This document shows, one piece after another, positions 1 through 8,855 of a stretch of DNA of 11,433 nt (positions are counted from its first letter, which is position 1; every line of letters starts with the position of its first letter). The translations under genes and the position numbers were made by a program. This stretch comes from Tetmemena sp. SeJ-2015. Taxonomy: Eukaryota; Ciliophora; Spirotrichea; Sporadotrichida; Oxytrichidae. Where the stretch lies: positions 1 through 11,433 of the forward strand of contig JAJKFJ010024880.1 in the NCBI GenBank assembly GCA_027382625.1, in the 5' to 3' direction. The notes under the pieces are model-generated. The model did not search any database. It was not told the DNA's origin and worked only from the letters and a program-made list of their open reading frames with translations.

Positions 1-3000
1 ATTCAATAAAGCATGGCATTTCTTCTAGAGGAGAAAGGCTGTGTAAAATAAGAAGCGCTTTATAAATTGCATTTACCCAATAATTCATTTGGCTTAAATT
101 TAAATTATTCACATCTCTCTCTCCCCTCATAATCTTCTTCTTCATGTACTCTTTTTTACTTTGGAGATAAATTTGATGAGAAATATGCCATAGTTAGATA
201 ATATAACTTTGCAAAGGATTAATGAACTGGCTTACATGTTATGGAGATGCAAAATAGAAGTTTAGTGAGTTTAGAACCACTGTCAATTTGGGATCTCCTA
301 TCGTCAAAGAGAAGTTTTCTAGAGTGAAGAATTCTAATGCTCAAGTGCCCTTGCAAGCTTAAGATGATGAAGAAGTCATGCATGATAACTTTAGTTCCTT
401 CGAGGAGAGAGAATAAAGCACTAGAGGGGAGCTTCCAAGCTAGGATCAACAACAGGAACAAAGCCATATTTTGAATTATATTTCAGGTTTTCTTTTTTGA
501 ACTTCTTGTCAATCCAAAGTATAGCAATTTTAAAGAGCGACAGGGCAAGAAACATGTAAATGTCTTTCTACCTGTGAAAATGAGGATTCAGAGCTCAAAA
601 TCCCAAAAAGGATTAGCCAATATAGAGAGCCTTGATCATCTTGAAAATTATTAAAACTGTGAGACTAAGATGAATTAAGTTGACATATAAAATAAGATTT
701 TGGAAGCAACTCCCTCCTCAAGTAATATCCCAAAGATTCAATCAAAGACTGAGCATTTAATTGCTTACCTTAATTTTAATTGCTCATTAGAAATTGTCCA
801 GCTACCTCTAACAAGCGCACACCTTAATGAATTCTCTTGAGAATTCTTTGGAGAGAAATTGCAGAACCTTGAAAAGGGAAATTGTTCATTCTGCCTAAAA
901 GCCAGAGTAAAGCATAGCTTAAGGTGGGAACGCATAAATTTAGTGTAGTAGTAGGATGATTATTGAAGGTAAAAAGAGTTTATTTGCAAAATCTCGTAAC
1001 ACCATTTAGCATCCCTCTCTCACTTAGAAAAATAGCTTATATATTATTTATAGCAATGCTGATTAATTTAGCTTGCTTAACTCGAGGAAGTAGTCAGAGA
1101 GCTAGAGCACTTTAATGAGCCCAAATAATTTAATTAAAAGGTAGCCTATTACTTCTCATAAGAAATCCCTTCCTATTTATCAAGAAGATACAGCTTAAGT
1201 TAATAAAGGATTTGGTAATTTATTCATGCATAGTTCAAATATTTTAATTATTTTGAACTACTATAACACAAATTTTGAAAAATTCATTTTAAAAAGTATA
1301 AAGAACAAACTTATTACTCCTTCTGGAATATTTTATCATATTTTTTTTTATCATATAAATTTCTTTATACTTTCCCCTTTGTGAATAAAGAATAAATCTC
1401 TTAATCTAAGAACACAAGTAACTAAGTAAATATAAACTTTACAACTTCTTAACTTAACTACCGTACGAAGGAAGACTCAGATAAAAATCATGGATACCAG
1501 CATCCTGAGTGCTTTGAGTAGTATTACACTTAGAGTATTGCAGAAAGAGAAGTGCGGCACTAAAATTAATCCGCCAAAAACTAGTCAAAGCTCATCCACC
1601 AAAATTTGAAAGGTTCAAAGACTTAAGTGACCTAAAATTTCTCAAATTCAAAGATAAAGAAACCAAACATGAGCAAAACTTATAAGAAGGTTGATAATAA
1701 GATGTTAAAAGCTGCGAAGGAAAGCAGTCTTTTACCTATTGATATAAAAGAAGAAAAAGTTTAAAATAAAGTGGCTTTAACATCAATAACTCAAAAATAA
1801 GAAGCTCTTTAAAAGTTGTAGAGTCCTTTAAAAATTGACTTGTCTCTGATTGGGTAGAATGAAAGTGTAGGAAATAATAAGATAACACCCTTTACTTTTA
1901 CTCCCTCATAGTGTTCTCCAAATACTGCTAAACAGATTTTAAAACTTTTATTTTCCCTTCTCAATAGAGCGAATTCAGCTATCTGCCAAAGTATTACAAG
2001 CCTCAAACTACAAAAAATAGACAAGAAGAGGATAAGTTTGATGAGAGCGTATCTAGTAGCTCTTGTTCAATTACTTAGTCTAAATTTTTGAATAAACTTG
2101 AAGGCTTGAGAATTTCTAATCAGCTAACTCCAGCTGTGGGGGGTTCAACTGTCAGTACTCAAGTTGAAAATAAACTATTGCGAAAATAATTGTTCTACTA
2201 TTTTTAATTTAATTATTTACTCGCAATCGAAACTTGATTCCTAGTCAGTTCATCTCATTAGATTCTGCCAGTAAGTCTAAATTAGCTACAAAGAAAGGAA
2301 TTTCAAGAAACTTAGCTTCCCCTCATCACTTGAGTATGACTCCAAATTAACCTAATTTGAAAATTTTCACATTCAATCTAGCAAATGACCAACAGATAAT
2401 CCAAAATTATGAATGAATAAGACTTAAACTAATTTATCATTCCTATGAGCAAGAAATAGTCAATTCAACAACCTCCTTGAAATAATCATGATTATAATAA
2501 ATATAAATTAAAGAGCCAAAGTGCTCTATTTATTTCTACTTTAACTGATTCCTAATTCTCCTTTCTATAACTTGAAAACATTAGTGCTTATTTTAATCAA
2601 AGAGATAAAGAAATAGCTAAGAGTTAATTTAAGAAAATGATGAAAGAGTACTTGTCGAAGATAGAGAGCTATAAGCGAAATGACATGGAAGTCATAGACT
2701 CTTAAAAGCAGCAAATGAATAAGCTCACAGAGAACATTCACTTGAAAGAGCAGCAGATGAATTTCCCAAGCTTCTAGAATCTACCAGTCCAATATCGCAA
2801 GGCACTCAAAGATGACATAATAATCACAGTTATTCAAAACATGTAAGAGATCTCTTAAGTCCCGCGAGAGTGGAAGCAAAATATAGACAGCAATCCCATT
2901 CAATTCAACAGGATATATCTCAAGCAGGCTAAAGAAGATAGAAGTACTCTCAGTGTCCTCAAGGAAATAAACTGCTTCATGTATCACCCTCAGGTGAGAA

Positions 3001-3992
3001 CTCTAATCCCTTCCAAGATTAAGATCTATACTGACAACGCAAGGTACATAAGCAACGAGTTCGAAAAATTCACAAAGTCCACACTGCAACCAAACTTCGA
3101 TCCGAATAGAAATTACAAGCGTCGCACTGAGTACTACGACTTCCTGAAGATCAACTTATTTGACGGGCTTATCACAGGAAAGTCAGCGCATGATACTTTA
3201 GTAAAGAAGTATGGGTGCATCTCAGACAAGATAACCCCTTATAACGTGCTGAAGATGCGGAGTCACGAGTTTGAGCGCATATTTGTATTTTTCAAGGACA
3301 ATGAGCAGAATTCAGTGAAGGAAAATGCTCTTACTGGGGAGAAGCAAATGGAAAAGTTAGTTAAGGCTTTGAAGCTGCTCTGTAAAATATTGTCTCAACA
3401 TGATGAGAGCTTGTTTGGACAGATGGCTGAGATAAAAGAGCTGAAACGACCTGAAGTATCTATCATCAATCTGAATGAACTACGGAGGCAGAATGCTAAC
3501 CCGAGAAAGCATGAGAAATAAGAAGAGGGGAAGGCGGGCAACTAGCAACAGCTTGACTAAGATTAAAGGTATAAGATGTCTAGACAGATTCTTACCCTCA
3601 ATAAGCACTATCTGCAAGATATCGATATTGAGGATATCTAGGAGTATTAGATCGAGACATAAGAAACAGGGGAGGTCATAGATTTCATGAAGATTAAGCT
3701 GGACTTGCGCTTCTCAAACATGGAGAGTTCGAAGCCCTTTAAGCTGGTGATTGATGGGAAGAAGTGCGAATTCTGGTAAGATTTTGAGAATAGCTTAAGC
3801 AAGGTGACTATGAAGCCTACTGACCTAAACTTCATTAAGATCTTCCTAACTGAGAGGGATTTTGAAGAGTATAACTTTAAGAACATGAGCGAGATAGACT
3901 AAATCTTGGGAGGACTGTATGGCTGTAAGCTCAAGTAAAATGCCACTAAGGGTTTTCTAACGTGGTTGGATAAACAAAGCAAGCAGAAATGA
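1..3992 (+). CDS. Large low-complexity protein gene in nine MDSs, 5' end outside window
   Basis: I do not recognise this protein. The frame is open from base 1 and ends at TGA 3990-3992. Eight IESs interrupt it; removing them leaves 3594 nt, i.e. 1197 codons plus stop, in one frame with TAA/TAG read as Gln. MDSs are about 1-215, 248-459, 499-765, 775-1208, 1384-1940, 1950-2185, 2228-2412, 2444-2484 and 2499-3992. Roughly the first 750 residues are rich in Gln, Ser, Asn and Lys and look disordered. The remainder, mostly the uninterrupted last MDS, is charged and helical, with stretches likely to form coiled coil around 2600-2760 and a compact C-terminal part at 3690-3980. An NSLE motif is repeated in tandem near 830-853. 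The first ATG is at 13-15, but in-frame codons precede it, so the true start may lie upstream. The terminal MDS is visibly richer in G+C than the 5' MDSs. I am confident of one continuous gene and have no basis for a function. Confidence 0.85.
216..247. other. IES 1 of the 5' gene, pointer TGCAAA
   Basis: The pointer TGCAAA occurs at 210-215 and 248-253. Removing 38 nt (one pointer plus the 32-bp insert) moves the upstream frame, which would stop at TGA 220s, into the downstream frame, which stays open to the next IES. The insert is about 38% G+C, less A+T-rich than the others. Confidence 0.83.
460..498. other. IES 2 of the 5' gene, pointer GAAC
   Basis: GAAC at 456-459 and 499-502 flanks a 39-bp insert of about 80% A+T. 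The 43-nt removal skips the in-frame TGA at 498-500 and joins the upstream reading (ending in a Gln run) to a downstream frame that continues to 765. A longer repeat, TTTTGAA at 469-475/495-501, gives the wrong downstream frame. The pointer is short, so the exact boundaries are less certain than the existence of the IES. Confidence 0.72.
766..774. other. IES 3 of the 5' gene: 9 bp inside a 10-bp pointer
   Basis: The pointer TTTAATTGCT is present at 756-765 and 775-784, and the insert between the copies is only 9 bp. The 19-nt removal changes the frame and replaces a reading that stops at TGA 838-840 with one that stays open to 1208. The long exact repeat makes this one of the firmer junctions, and its insert is shorter than its pointer. 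Confidence 0.88.
1209..1383. other. IES 4 of the 5' gene, 175 bp, pointer AATAAAG
   Basis: AATAAAG at 1202-1208 and 1384-1390 flanks 175 bp that are 80% A+T. Removing 182 nt joins the frame ending at 1208 to one open from 1384 to 1940. Inside are a perfect 9-bp inverted repeat (TAGTTCAAA 1231-1239 / TTTGAACTA 1252-1260, 12-nt loop) and an 11-bp direct repeat (TTTTATCATAT at 1331-1341 and 1346-1356). No transposase frame is visible. Confidence 0.85.
1941..1949. other. IES 5 of the 5' gene, 9 bp, pointer ATTTT
   Basis: ATTTT at 1936-1940 and 1950-1954. A frame change is required somewhere between about 1860 and 2090, because the upstream frame stops at a TGA near 2091 and the downstream frame has a TGA near 1860. 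The 14-nt removal supplies it and joins two Ser/Pro/Gln-rich stretches. The repeat is simple and A+T-rich, so the exact position is moderately supported. Confidence 0.62.
2186..2227. other. IES 6 of the 5' gene, pointer CGAAA
   Basis: CGAAA at 2181-2185 and 2228-2232 flanks a 42-bp insert of about 83% A+T. Reading through would stop at TGA 2234-2236; removing 47 nt bypasses this and opens the next segment to 2412. Confidence 0.92.
2413..2443. other. IES 7 of the 5' gene, pointer TATGA
   Basis: TATGA at 2408-2412 and 2444-2448 flanks a 31-bp insert, 77% A+T. The 36-nt removal keeps the frame but eliminates an in-frame TGA inside the insert, directly after the first pointer. Confidence 0.9.
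2485..2498. other. IES 8 of the 5' gene, 14 bp, pointer AAATA
   Basis: AAATA at 2480-2484 and 2499-2503. The 19-nt removal takes the reading frame from the short 2444-2484 MDS into the frame of the last 1.5-kb MDS. A second solution with pointer AAAT (2480-2483 / 2505-2508, 25 nt removed) gives the same frame and loses two more codons. An IES here is needed; its exact right edge is not settled. Confidence 0.7.
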
Positions 3993-4028
3993 CAAAAAAT
4001 AGTTGAATGAGCGAGCTTGTATCTATGA

Positions 4029-4071
4029 ATCTCTCTCAGCTAAATTTGAATAAGAAATTTAAATGAGAGAT
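4029..4071. repeat. Interrupted inverted repeat in the 126-bp spacer
   Basis: The spacer 3993-4118 between the first two genes holds an imperfect hairpin. Inner arms TAAATTT (4041-4047) and AAATTTA (4055-4061) enclose a 7-nt loop; outer arms ATCTCTC (4029-4035) and GAGAGAT (4065-4071) are separated from them by short unequal bulges. Its role is unknown. It could be part of a 5' UTR or mark a chromosome end, and I see no telomeric sequence. Confidence 0.45.
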
Positions 4072-4073
4072 AT

Positions 4074-4083
4074 TATAATAAAG
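4074..4083 (+). promoter_or_regulatory. TATA-like element upstream of the TPR gene
   Basis: TATAATAAAG lies 36-45 bp before the ATG at 4119. The same core TATAATAAA precedes the gene at 8069. In A+T-rich spacer DNA this is only suggestive. Confidence 0.3.
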
Positions 4084-4118
4084 AACTAAGTTAAATCAGA
4101 AAAGAGAGATAGAGAGCT

Positions 4119-6170
4119 ATGAGTTGCCCATTTTTAGATCCAACTATGCTGGCTAAATTGCCTGCAGAAAAAAGAGAGGAGATGAAGGACATGTACCACA
4201 GGATGAAACAAGAATAAAGCGACCATCTCAAAATTGACATCAAGGAGGATGAATAACATTTTATGGTAAATTATATTTCATGATGATGAAATCGATAGTA
4301 TCTCTACTGAGCAGATGATGATGGGCATGACTGGCGCAAGTTCAGTTGGCTCCACTATGCTCCCCACTTCCAGTAGTAGCTCTGGTTAAAATTTAGGCGC
4401 TGGAGCCTGTCCTGTTATGCACTCCTCTGGAGGCAGTGGAGGAAGCGACATCGCACAAGATGCTGATCCTATGAACTTCCAAGAGATGTTCGAAAACGAC
4501 CCTCAGTCTTTCATGGAGAGAATGGCTAAGATGAATGAGGGTGGAGGTGGATCCTGCCCTATGATGGGTGGCAAGTACTTTGACCCCTTTAACCAAAAGA
4601 TGGAGTTCGGTTGGAACTGCAACTATAAGTCCAGATGGGCTTTCCTATTAAACCACAGAGGAAGACTGACCTCAAGGCGATTTTTCGCCGAAAGGAAACT
4701 GATGGAGAGACTTCCCTATCCGATGAAGCACACCCTGTTCCATCCTGATGATTTGAAGAAGCTGAGAGACAAGCCTTTCTCTGGGCTCTATTTCCACTTT
4801 GATAAGTACAAGGAAGAAGCAAACAAGCATTTCAAAGATGGAGAGTATTTCGAAGCCTTGGAGTACTACGAGCAGATCATGAGTGTTTTCAAGTGGCTTG
4901 AGTTCACCGACAAGGAGAAGAACGATGACTTCTTCAAGGCCCTCAAACTAGATCCGATTCTGGACAAGGACGTGAAGGTGAATGAGAGAGACCTAGATGG
5001 AGACGAGTGCGAAATTGAAATGCGCACTAACCTGGTAGTGACCCTGCTAATGAGCATGGGTTACTCGTATATGAAGCTGTTCTACTTCGATGAGGCCATG
5101 AAGTGCTTTAACTACGGCCTTGAATTGGCTCCTGAGGCCATGGACCTGTACCTGAGGCGATCCTAGTGCATCATGTACAACAAGCAGTCTGACATGAGTG
5201 ATCTGAAGTTGGCAGTTAACGACGTCAATAAAGCCCTTAACAAGCGACCTAAGGACAAGTTCTATAATCAGCACAAGCAAGAACTTGAGGTAGTAATCCA
5301 AAACTACGTCACTATAAAGATTTTGAATTAAATTAATATTTTCTAAATTATAACAAGGTTTTGTTCATTAGAGAGATGATCTCTAAGGCGGAGGGATAGA
5401 TCGCACTCAAGAGGAAGTTGCGTCTCAGAAGGCAGAAGTTCATGGAGGAGAGCAAGGGAGTGAGACCCTCAGACTAGGAGATGATGGACAGCGACGAGGA
5501 GGGCAAGGAGGAAGAGGAGAAGGAGATGGTCTACCCTGAGGAGTGCAGGGTGCTTGACATCATGAAGGAGAAGTACTACGACGCTGTGCAGTTCTTCCAC
5601 GACACTGACGACAAGAAGCAACTTGGACTCGCTGTCAAAGAGTACTAGAGGTTCTGCTACCTCTATGATAAGATGAGAAATATATAATTATTTATTATTT
5701 TATATTTATTGTATTATGAGATGAGCAAGTACATAGTGTTCGATCCAAGTGACATCGAGGACGACATCTACAGTCGGCTAAGTGAAGCAGACAAGGACGC
5801 CCTCTCAAATCCCAAGATAGTAAGAGAGATGAACCTGATCCGTTTCCGCAAGGCAGGCAAGATCCTGGAGGACGATGACATCAACATCCTTAACTTCCAG
5901 ATGTTCCAGTACGCCCTCAAGCTCTTCCAGAAGGAAAAGAAGAAGCAGATGAAAGAGGAAGAGGAGCGTAAAAAGGCAGAGGAGGAAAGACTAAACCCTG
6001 GCAAGTCATTATAAACAGGCTCTGGTGGCATGACTAAGCTTATTCTCATTAACCTTGCTTTCTTCTTGGTAGTGGCTGGAGGTATAATGTTTGCTAGTGG
6101 CAGTTCTGTGTTTGACCTATTTGGCAGTTTGGCTTACTTCGGCGCTAAGAAGAAAGACGACAGCTTATGA
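4119..6170 (+). CDS. Tail-anchored TPR protein, Hsp90-cochaperone-like
   Basis: Spliced across three IESs this gives 636 residues from ATG 4119 to TGA 6168-6170. The N-terminus starts with a Cys-Pro-Phe motif, followed by a Ser/Gly-rich stretch. A TPR region spans about 216-370. Its first repeat contains KEEANKHFKDGEY, and a later helix contains TNLVV and YLRRS. These match the pattern of Lys, Asn and Arg in the TPR clamps of FKBP51/52/FKBP8-type cochaperones that bind the EEVD tail of Hsp90/Hsp70. I see no FKBP domain. An acidic run, a long charged helix (about 560-585) and one hydrophobic segment (about 593-612) follow, then a short tail ending in KKKDDSL. This suggests a cytosolic TPR domain anchored by its C-terminus to ER or mitochondrial membrane. 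The family match is by pattern recognition; the client and membrane are inference. Three Cys-Pro dipeptides (C3, C85, C134) are notable. Confidence 0.9.
4254..4284. other. IES 1 of the TPR gene, pointer GATGAA
   Basis: GATGAA at 4248-4253 and 4285-4290 flanks a 31-bp insert, 84% A+T. Read-through hits TGA at 4281-4283; removing 37 nt joins the N-terminal 43 codons to the rest in frame. Confidence 0.93.
5322..5373. other. IES 2 of the TPR gene, pointer AGAT
   Basis: AGAT at 5318-5321 and 5374-5377 flanks 52 bp, 83% A+T. Removing 56 nt restores the frame across the end of the TPR region. It is not a GT-AG intron: it has no GT at the left border. Confidence 0.9.
5678..5718. other. IES 3 of the TPR gene, pointer AGATGAG
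   Basis: AGATGAG at 5671-5677 and 5719-5725 flanks 41 bp with only two G/C bases. The removed 48 nt is a multiple of three and contains no TGA, so read-through would add 16 hydrophobic residues in the middle of a charged helix. The 7-bp repeat and extreme composition argue for an IES. Confidence 0.87.
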
Positions 6171-6276
6171 AGTGCACGTGATTTTCTTGTATGATTTTAA
6201 ACTATCCAGAGTATATAAATGATGATCTAACATTTGCAGTTGACTCTCTAACTCTGCTTCTCTCCTTACAAATATA
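6171..6276. other. Spacer between TPR and coiled-coil genes
   Basis: This is 106 bp with no coding signal. It starts with overlapping palindromes GTGCAC/CACGTG (6172-6180), contains TATATAAA at 6212-6219 and a pyrimidine-rich stretch just before the next ATG. An in-frame TGA at 6241-6243 fixes the upper limit of the next gene. Confidence 0.6.
6212..6219 (+). promoter_or_regulatory. TATA-like element upstream of the coiled-coil gene
   Basis: TATATAAA lies 58-65 bp before the ATG at 6277. This is a candidate TATA box by sequence and position only. Confidence 0.3.
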
Positions 6277-7960
6277 ATGATGCGATATGAGTTTAAAGTA
6301 AGCAAGCAGAAGTTGAAGCCAAGAGTAGAGCAGATAAAGGAGGAGATACAGCAACTTTACGAGCAGCTAGAAATAATAGAGGCTTAGTATGAAGCTGATT
6401 TGGAAAACGAGAAAAAAGATGCACACAAGAATTACAATGATCACAAACGAAAGACAGAGGCACTTATCGCTATCAAGATGGAGGAATAGAGAAATGTCCT
6501 ACTTCAGAGAGCCACCCTCAAGCATATAAAGAAAGAAAGCAGAATGACTATGGGTGGGGGAGGCACCACAAATGCAACTAGCTTAACTACTTTCCATAAT
6601 GAAGAAACCATGACGAGGGATCAGAACTCCACTAAGACAGCAACTGGGCAAAAGTTTGACGAAGACTTCCAAGTTAATGGTGATGGGGAGCCTACTAACA
6701 ACGGAGTGAATGAAGTGCAATAGAAGCACAGAGTGGAGAGAGCTCTAGATGAATTTCTTTAGACAAAGAAGATCAAGCTCATTCAGAAAGATAACTTTCA
6801 AAGCATCGATCCACTAGTGCAGGTGCAGGATTTGCTTCATCTTCAAGACTTAGAGATCAAACTTAGACGCATCAACTTCCACAAAGTCAATCAGAGAGGT
6901 GTCATCAAGAGAGGAGGCAAAAAGACTTAAAAGACTAAGGCGCGCAAGGAGAAAGAAGATGAGAAGAGGAGATTAGAAGAGGGCTCCAAATAAATATCAA
7001 GCTCCCAAGTTAAGGACACAAGCCAGATGAGTGGTAGATAAAGTAGACAATCGAAAAATTTAGAAAGAAATAATCGTTCTTAACCTGCAAGCTCACAGGT
7101 TGATGAACCCTCTGATACCAAATTTGAAACGCTACTAATGAAATTCAGATCAGTCTCTTAATAAAATGAAAGGGATGTTTAGCTGAAGGAGCACAAGAAA
7201 AATAGGAAGAAGAGGAATTTACTATACGCAGGAGAGAATGGTAACTACGGAATCAGCTTGTACAAGAGAGGATCCCGAGCTAACTGGGATCTGGCGCATA
7301 GGAGGTACGCAAAAACTATTATAGGAGTAAAGAACTATGTGCAGTTTCAGAACAGGTAGATAGAATAAAAGGGGTTGGGCTTCATTTAAGAACAGGACTC
7401 AGAAGAGGAGTAGCAATTGACTTTTGACTATGACCACTGGACAACACCCACGGGGGAAGATACTACGAGAGGTGGAGGAGCCACAACGCCTGGAGGAGGA
7501 ACCAAGAAGTATCCTACTATCACCAAGAATGGAAAAGAGGAGTCGAAGTCTCGCAGAGAGACTGAGGTAGTCTGGACAGAATAGTAAGAAACTGCAAGAC
7601 CTGCATTTCCTAATTATCCTAATTAAATTTTTACAAAGCGAGGAAGAAATAGATTCTTAGAGGACATAGAAATAGACACGAATGACATGTAAAAGTATTC
7701 CAGAGTGGGAGCTATCCCTCCACCTCAAGCAATCAATAAAGAGAAGAAAGTCAAACTATAAACTTAAAGAACCACTGCTCAGGGAATTAAGAAGAAGGAT
7801 TTACCAATTTTATCAATTATTATTTCATGATTTCTAGTGGGCTGATGAAGATGATGACAACGACTCTGAAAAAGAGGGCGGAAACCAATTTAGGGTAAAG
7901 GAAATAGATCCCTCCAAGAGATTGGTAAAGTAAAGAGACTGCCAGTGTAACTAATTTTGA
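6277..7960 (+). CDS. Charged coiled-coil protein of unknown function
   Basis: The gene encodes 550 residues after removal of one IES; the stop is TGA 7958-7960. ATG 6277 is followed at once by a second ATG, and an in-frame TGA at 6241-6243 excludes a longer N-terminus in this segment. Residues 1-90 form a Lys/Glu/Gln-rich helix likely to be coiled coil, starting near KLKPRVEQIKEEIQQLYEQL. A Gly/Thr-rich linker and a long Lys/Arg-rich, low-complexity middle follow. A more globular-looking stretch near codons 310-360 contains LLYAGENGNYGISLYKRGS and Trp/Tyr residues. The C-terminus has an acidic patch (DEDDDNDSE) and ends with a CQC triplet. TAA/TAG glutamine codons are frequent. I recognise no family. 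It has no signal peptide or membrane segment, so a cytosolic, cytoskeletal or nuclear role is possible. Confidence 0.88.
7803..7828. other. IES of the coiled-coil gene, pointer GATTT
   Basis: GATTT at 7798-7802 and 7829-7833 flanks 26 bp, 85% A+T. Read-through stops at the TGA at 7828-7830, overlapping the right border. Removing 31 nt joins the lysine-rich stretch to the acidic C-terminal 43 codons. Confidence 0.95.
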
Positions 7961-8068
7961 TTTCTTTATTTCTCTCTACGAAATGAAAATACCCTCTCCT
8001 TCTTTCCACCATTCTTGTGATTACTAATAGAATGCTAGTAGAGTTATAATAAATTTGCGGCTTAAAAC
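7961..8068. other. Spacer between coiled-coil and membrane-protein genes
   Basis: This is 108 bp without coding signal: a T/C-rich first half, then A+T-rich sequence with TATAATAAA near the next start. No telomeric repeat or RNA gene is visible. Confidence 0.55.
8045..8053 (+). promoter_or_regulatory. TATA-like element upstream of the membrane-protein gene
   Basis: TATAATAAA lies 16-24 bp before the ATG at 8069, and is the same 9-mer seen at 4074-4082 before the TPR gene. It sits so close to the ATG that it may instead be UTR sequence. Confidence 0.25.
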
Positions 8069-8855
8069 ATGAGTGCTTAGAAAGGGCAAGAGCCAGAAAA
8101 ACCCCCTAGAGTGTTGGATTTGCATAAAGTCAGATAGAGGCAACAACTTAGACCCAGCTTACCAGATTCCGAAATAGACGAAAAGTATAACGCCAAGACT
8201 GTTCAAAATCTCACCTTTGATGAAATTATTATCTCAGATTAAACTATCCATTAAAATACTAGTCTCATAATTCAGCAATATCAAGTACAATAGAGAGAAG
8301 CAGAAGGGAACTATGTTTGATAGATCATGGAAGGACAGCAACATTGGAGAGCGAGAGTACGAAGATCCAACCATCTCCAAGTGGGATAAGTTCAAAAGTG
8401 GCAGATACAGTCTAGGTATTATGATGAGGAGTTGGGCCAAGAGAATCGCCCTTAAATAAGAGAAGGTCGACTTCCTTAAGAAGTGCATAGAAGAGAAAGA
8501 CAAATACGAGGAAGAGAAAGATCGCCAGACTATCAAGCGCACGGAGTTAGTCATGAATTTTAGGTACAACATCAAGCGGTATTCAGTTTTTGCCTTGAGC
8601 TTGCTGGTCTGCACGTACACTCTTTTCAATCCCCGCTATCCAACTCAATTCAAAATCATCCCTATAGCTTTTTTCGGGGGCATAAACTCCTTCTTCCTCC
8701 ACGAGATAGGCCTCTTTGGAATCTATAAAAGAATTGATAATCTCATGCTCATGCTACAAGAGGATGAGGATTCTCAAATTGCCAAGGATACTAAGAAATT
8801 TTTAGATGAGTAAAAGGAAAGAGTTAGGATAAGGGACGAGGCTGGAATTTCATGA
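8069..8855 (+). CDS. Small protein with two membrane segments
   Basis: The gene encodes 251 residues after removal of one IES (ATG 8069, TGA 8853-8855). The N-terminal 60 residues are polar and Gln/Pro-rich. A charged helical region (about 60-150, rich in Lys/Glu/Asp) follows. Two hydrophobic segments come next, about 161-176 (SVFALSLLVCTYTLF) and 184-200 (FKIIPIAFFGGINSFFL), split by a short Asn-Pro-Arg-Tyr-Pro loop. The charged C-terminal helix ends in EAGIS. No cleavable signal peptide is apparent. The hairpin of two short segments between charged helices resembles small organellar inner-membrane or ER hairpin proteins in general, but I recognise no family and cannot assign a location. It lies tail to tail with the topoisomerase gene, 129 bp away. 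Confidence 0.88.
8237..8262. other. IES of the membrane-protein gene, pointer TCTCA
   Basis: TCTCA at 8232-8236 and 8263-8267 flanks 26 bp, 77% A+T. Without removal the N-terminal frame stops at TGA near 8320. Removing 31 nt joins it to the long frame that carries both membrane segments. Confidence 0.92.

Noticed and set aside
460..485. TATTTCAG at 478-485 as a 3' splice site of an intron
   Set aside because: No GT-type donor at a suitable distance, and a pointer-flanked IES explains the frame change.
469..501. TTTTGAA direct repeat (469-475 / 495-501) as pointer for IES 2
   Set aside because: Removing 26 nt leads into a frame that stops near 576, whereas GAAC leads into the frame that stays open to 765.
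829..847. GAATTCT repeated with 5 bp between, looking like a 5-bp IES that would remove a TGA
   Set aside because: The TGA lies in a frame no longer used once the 10-bp pointer IES at 766-774 is removed. In the true frame the repeat simply encodes NSLE-NSLE.
1331..1356. 11-bp direct repeat TTTTATCATAT as a pointer of a coding IES
   Set aside because: It lies wholly inside the 175-bp IES, so no coding junction depends on it; kept only as a feature of that IES.
1490..1609. ATG-initiated frame (MDTSILS...) that looked like the start of a separate gene, with possible pointers CCAAAA, GATAA or AAAACT after it
   Set aside because: Another frame is open without interruption from 1384 to 1940, continues into the rest of the gene and joins upstream through the 7-bp pointer AATAAAG, so the ATG is not needed.
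4393..4822. Antisense and alternate-frame readings over the TPR gene, and similar ones at 219-467, 2781-2987, 3647-3886, 8234-8629 and 9207-9723
   Set aside because: They overlap well supported genes in other frames, show no family features and fit read-through of coding or IES DNA.
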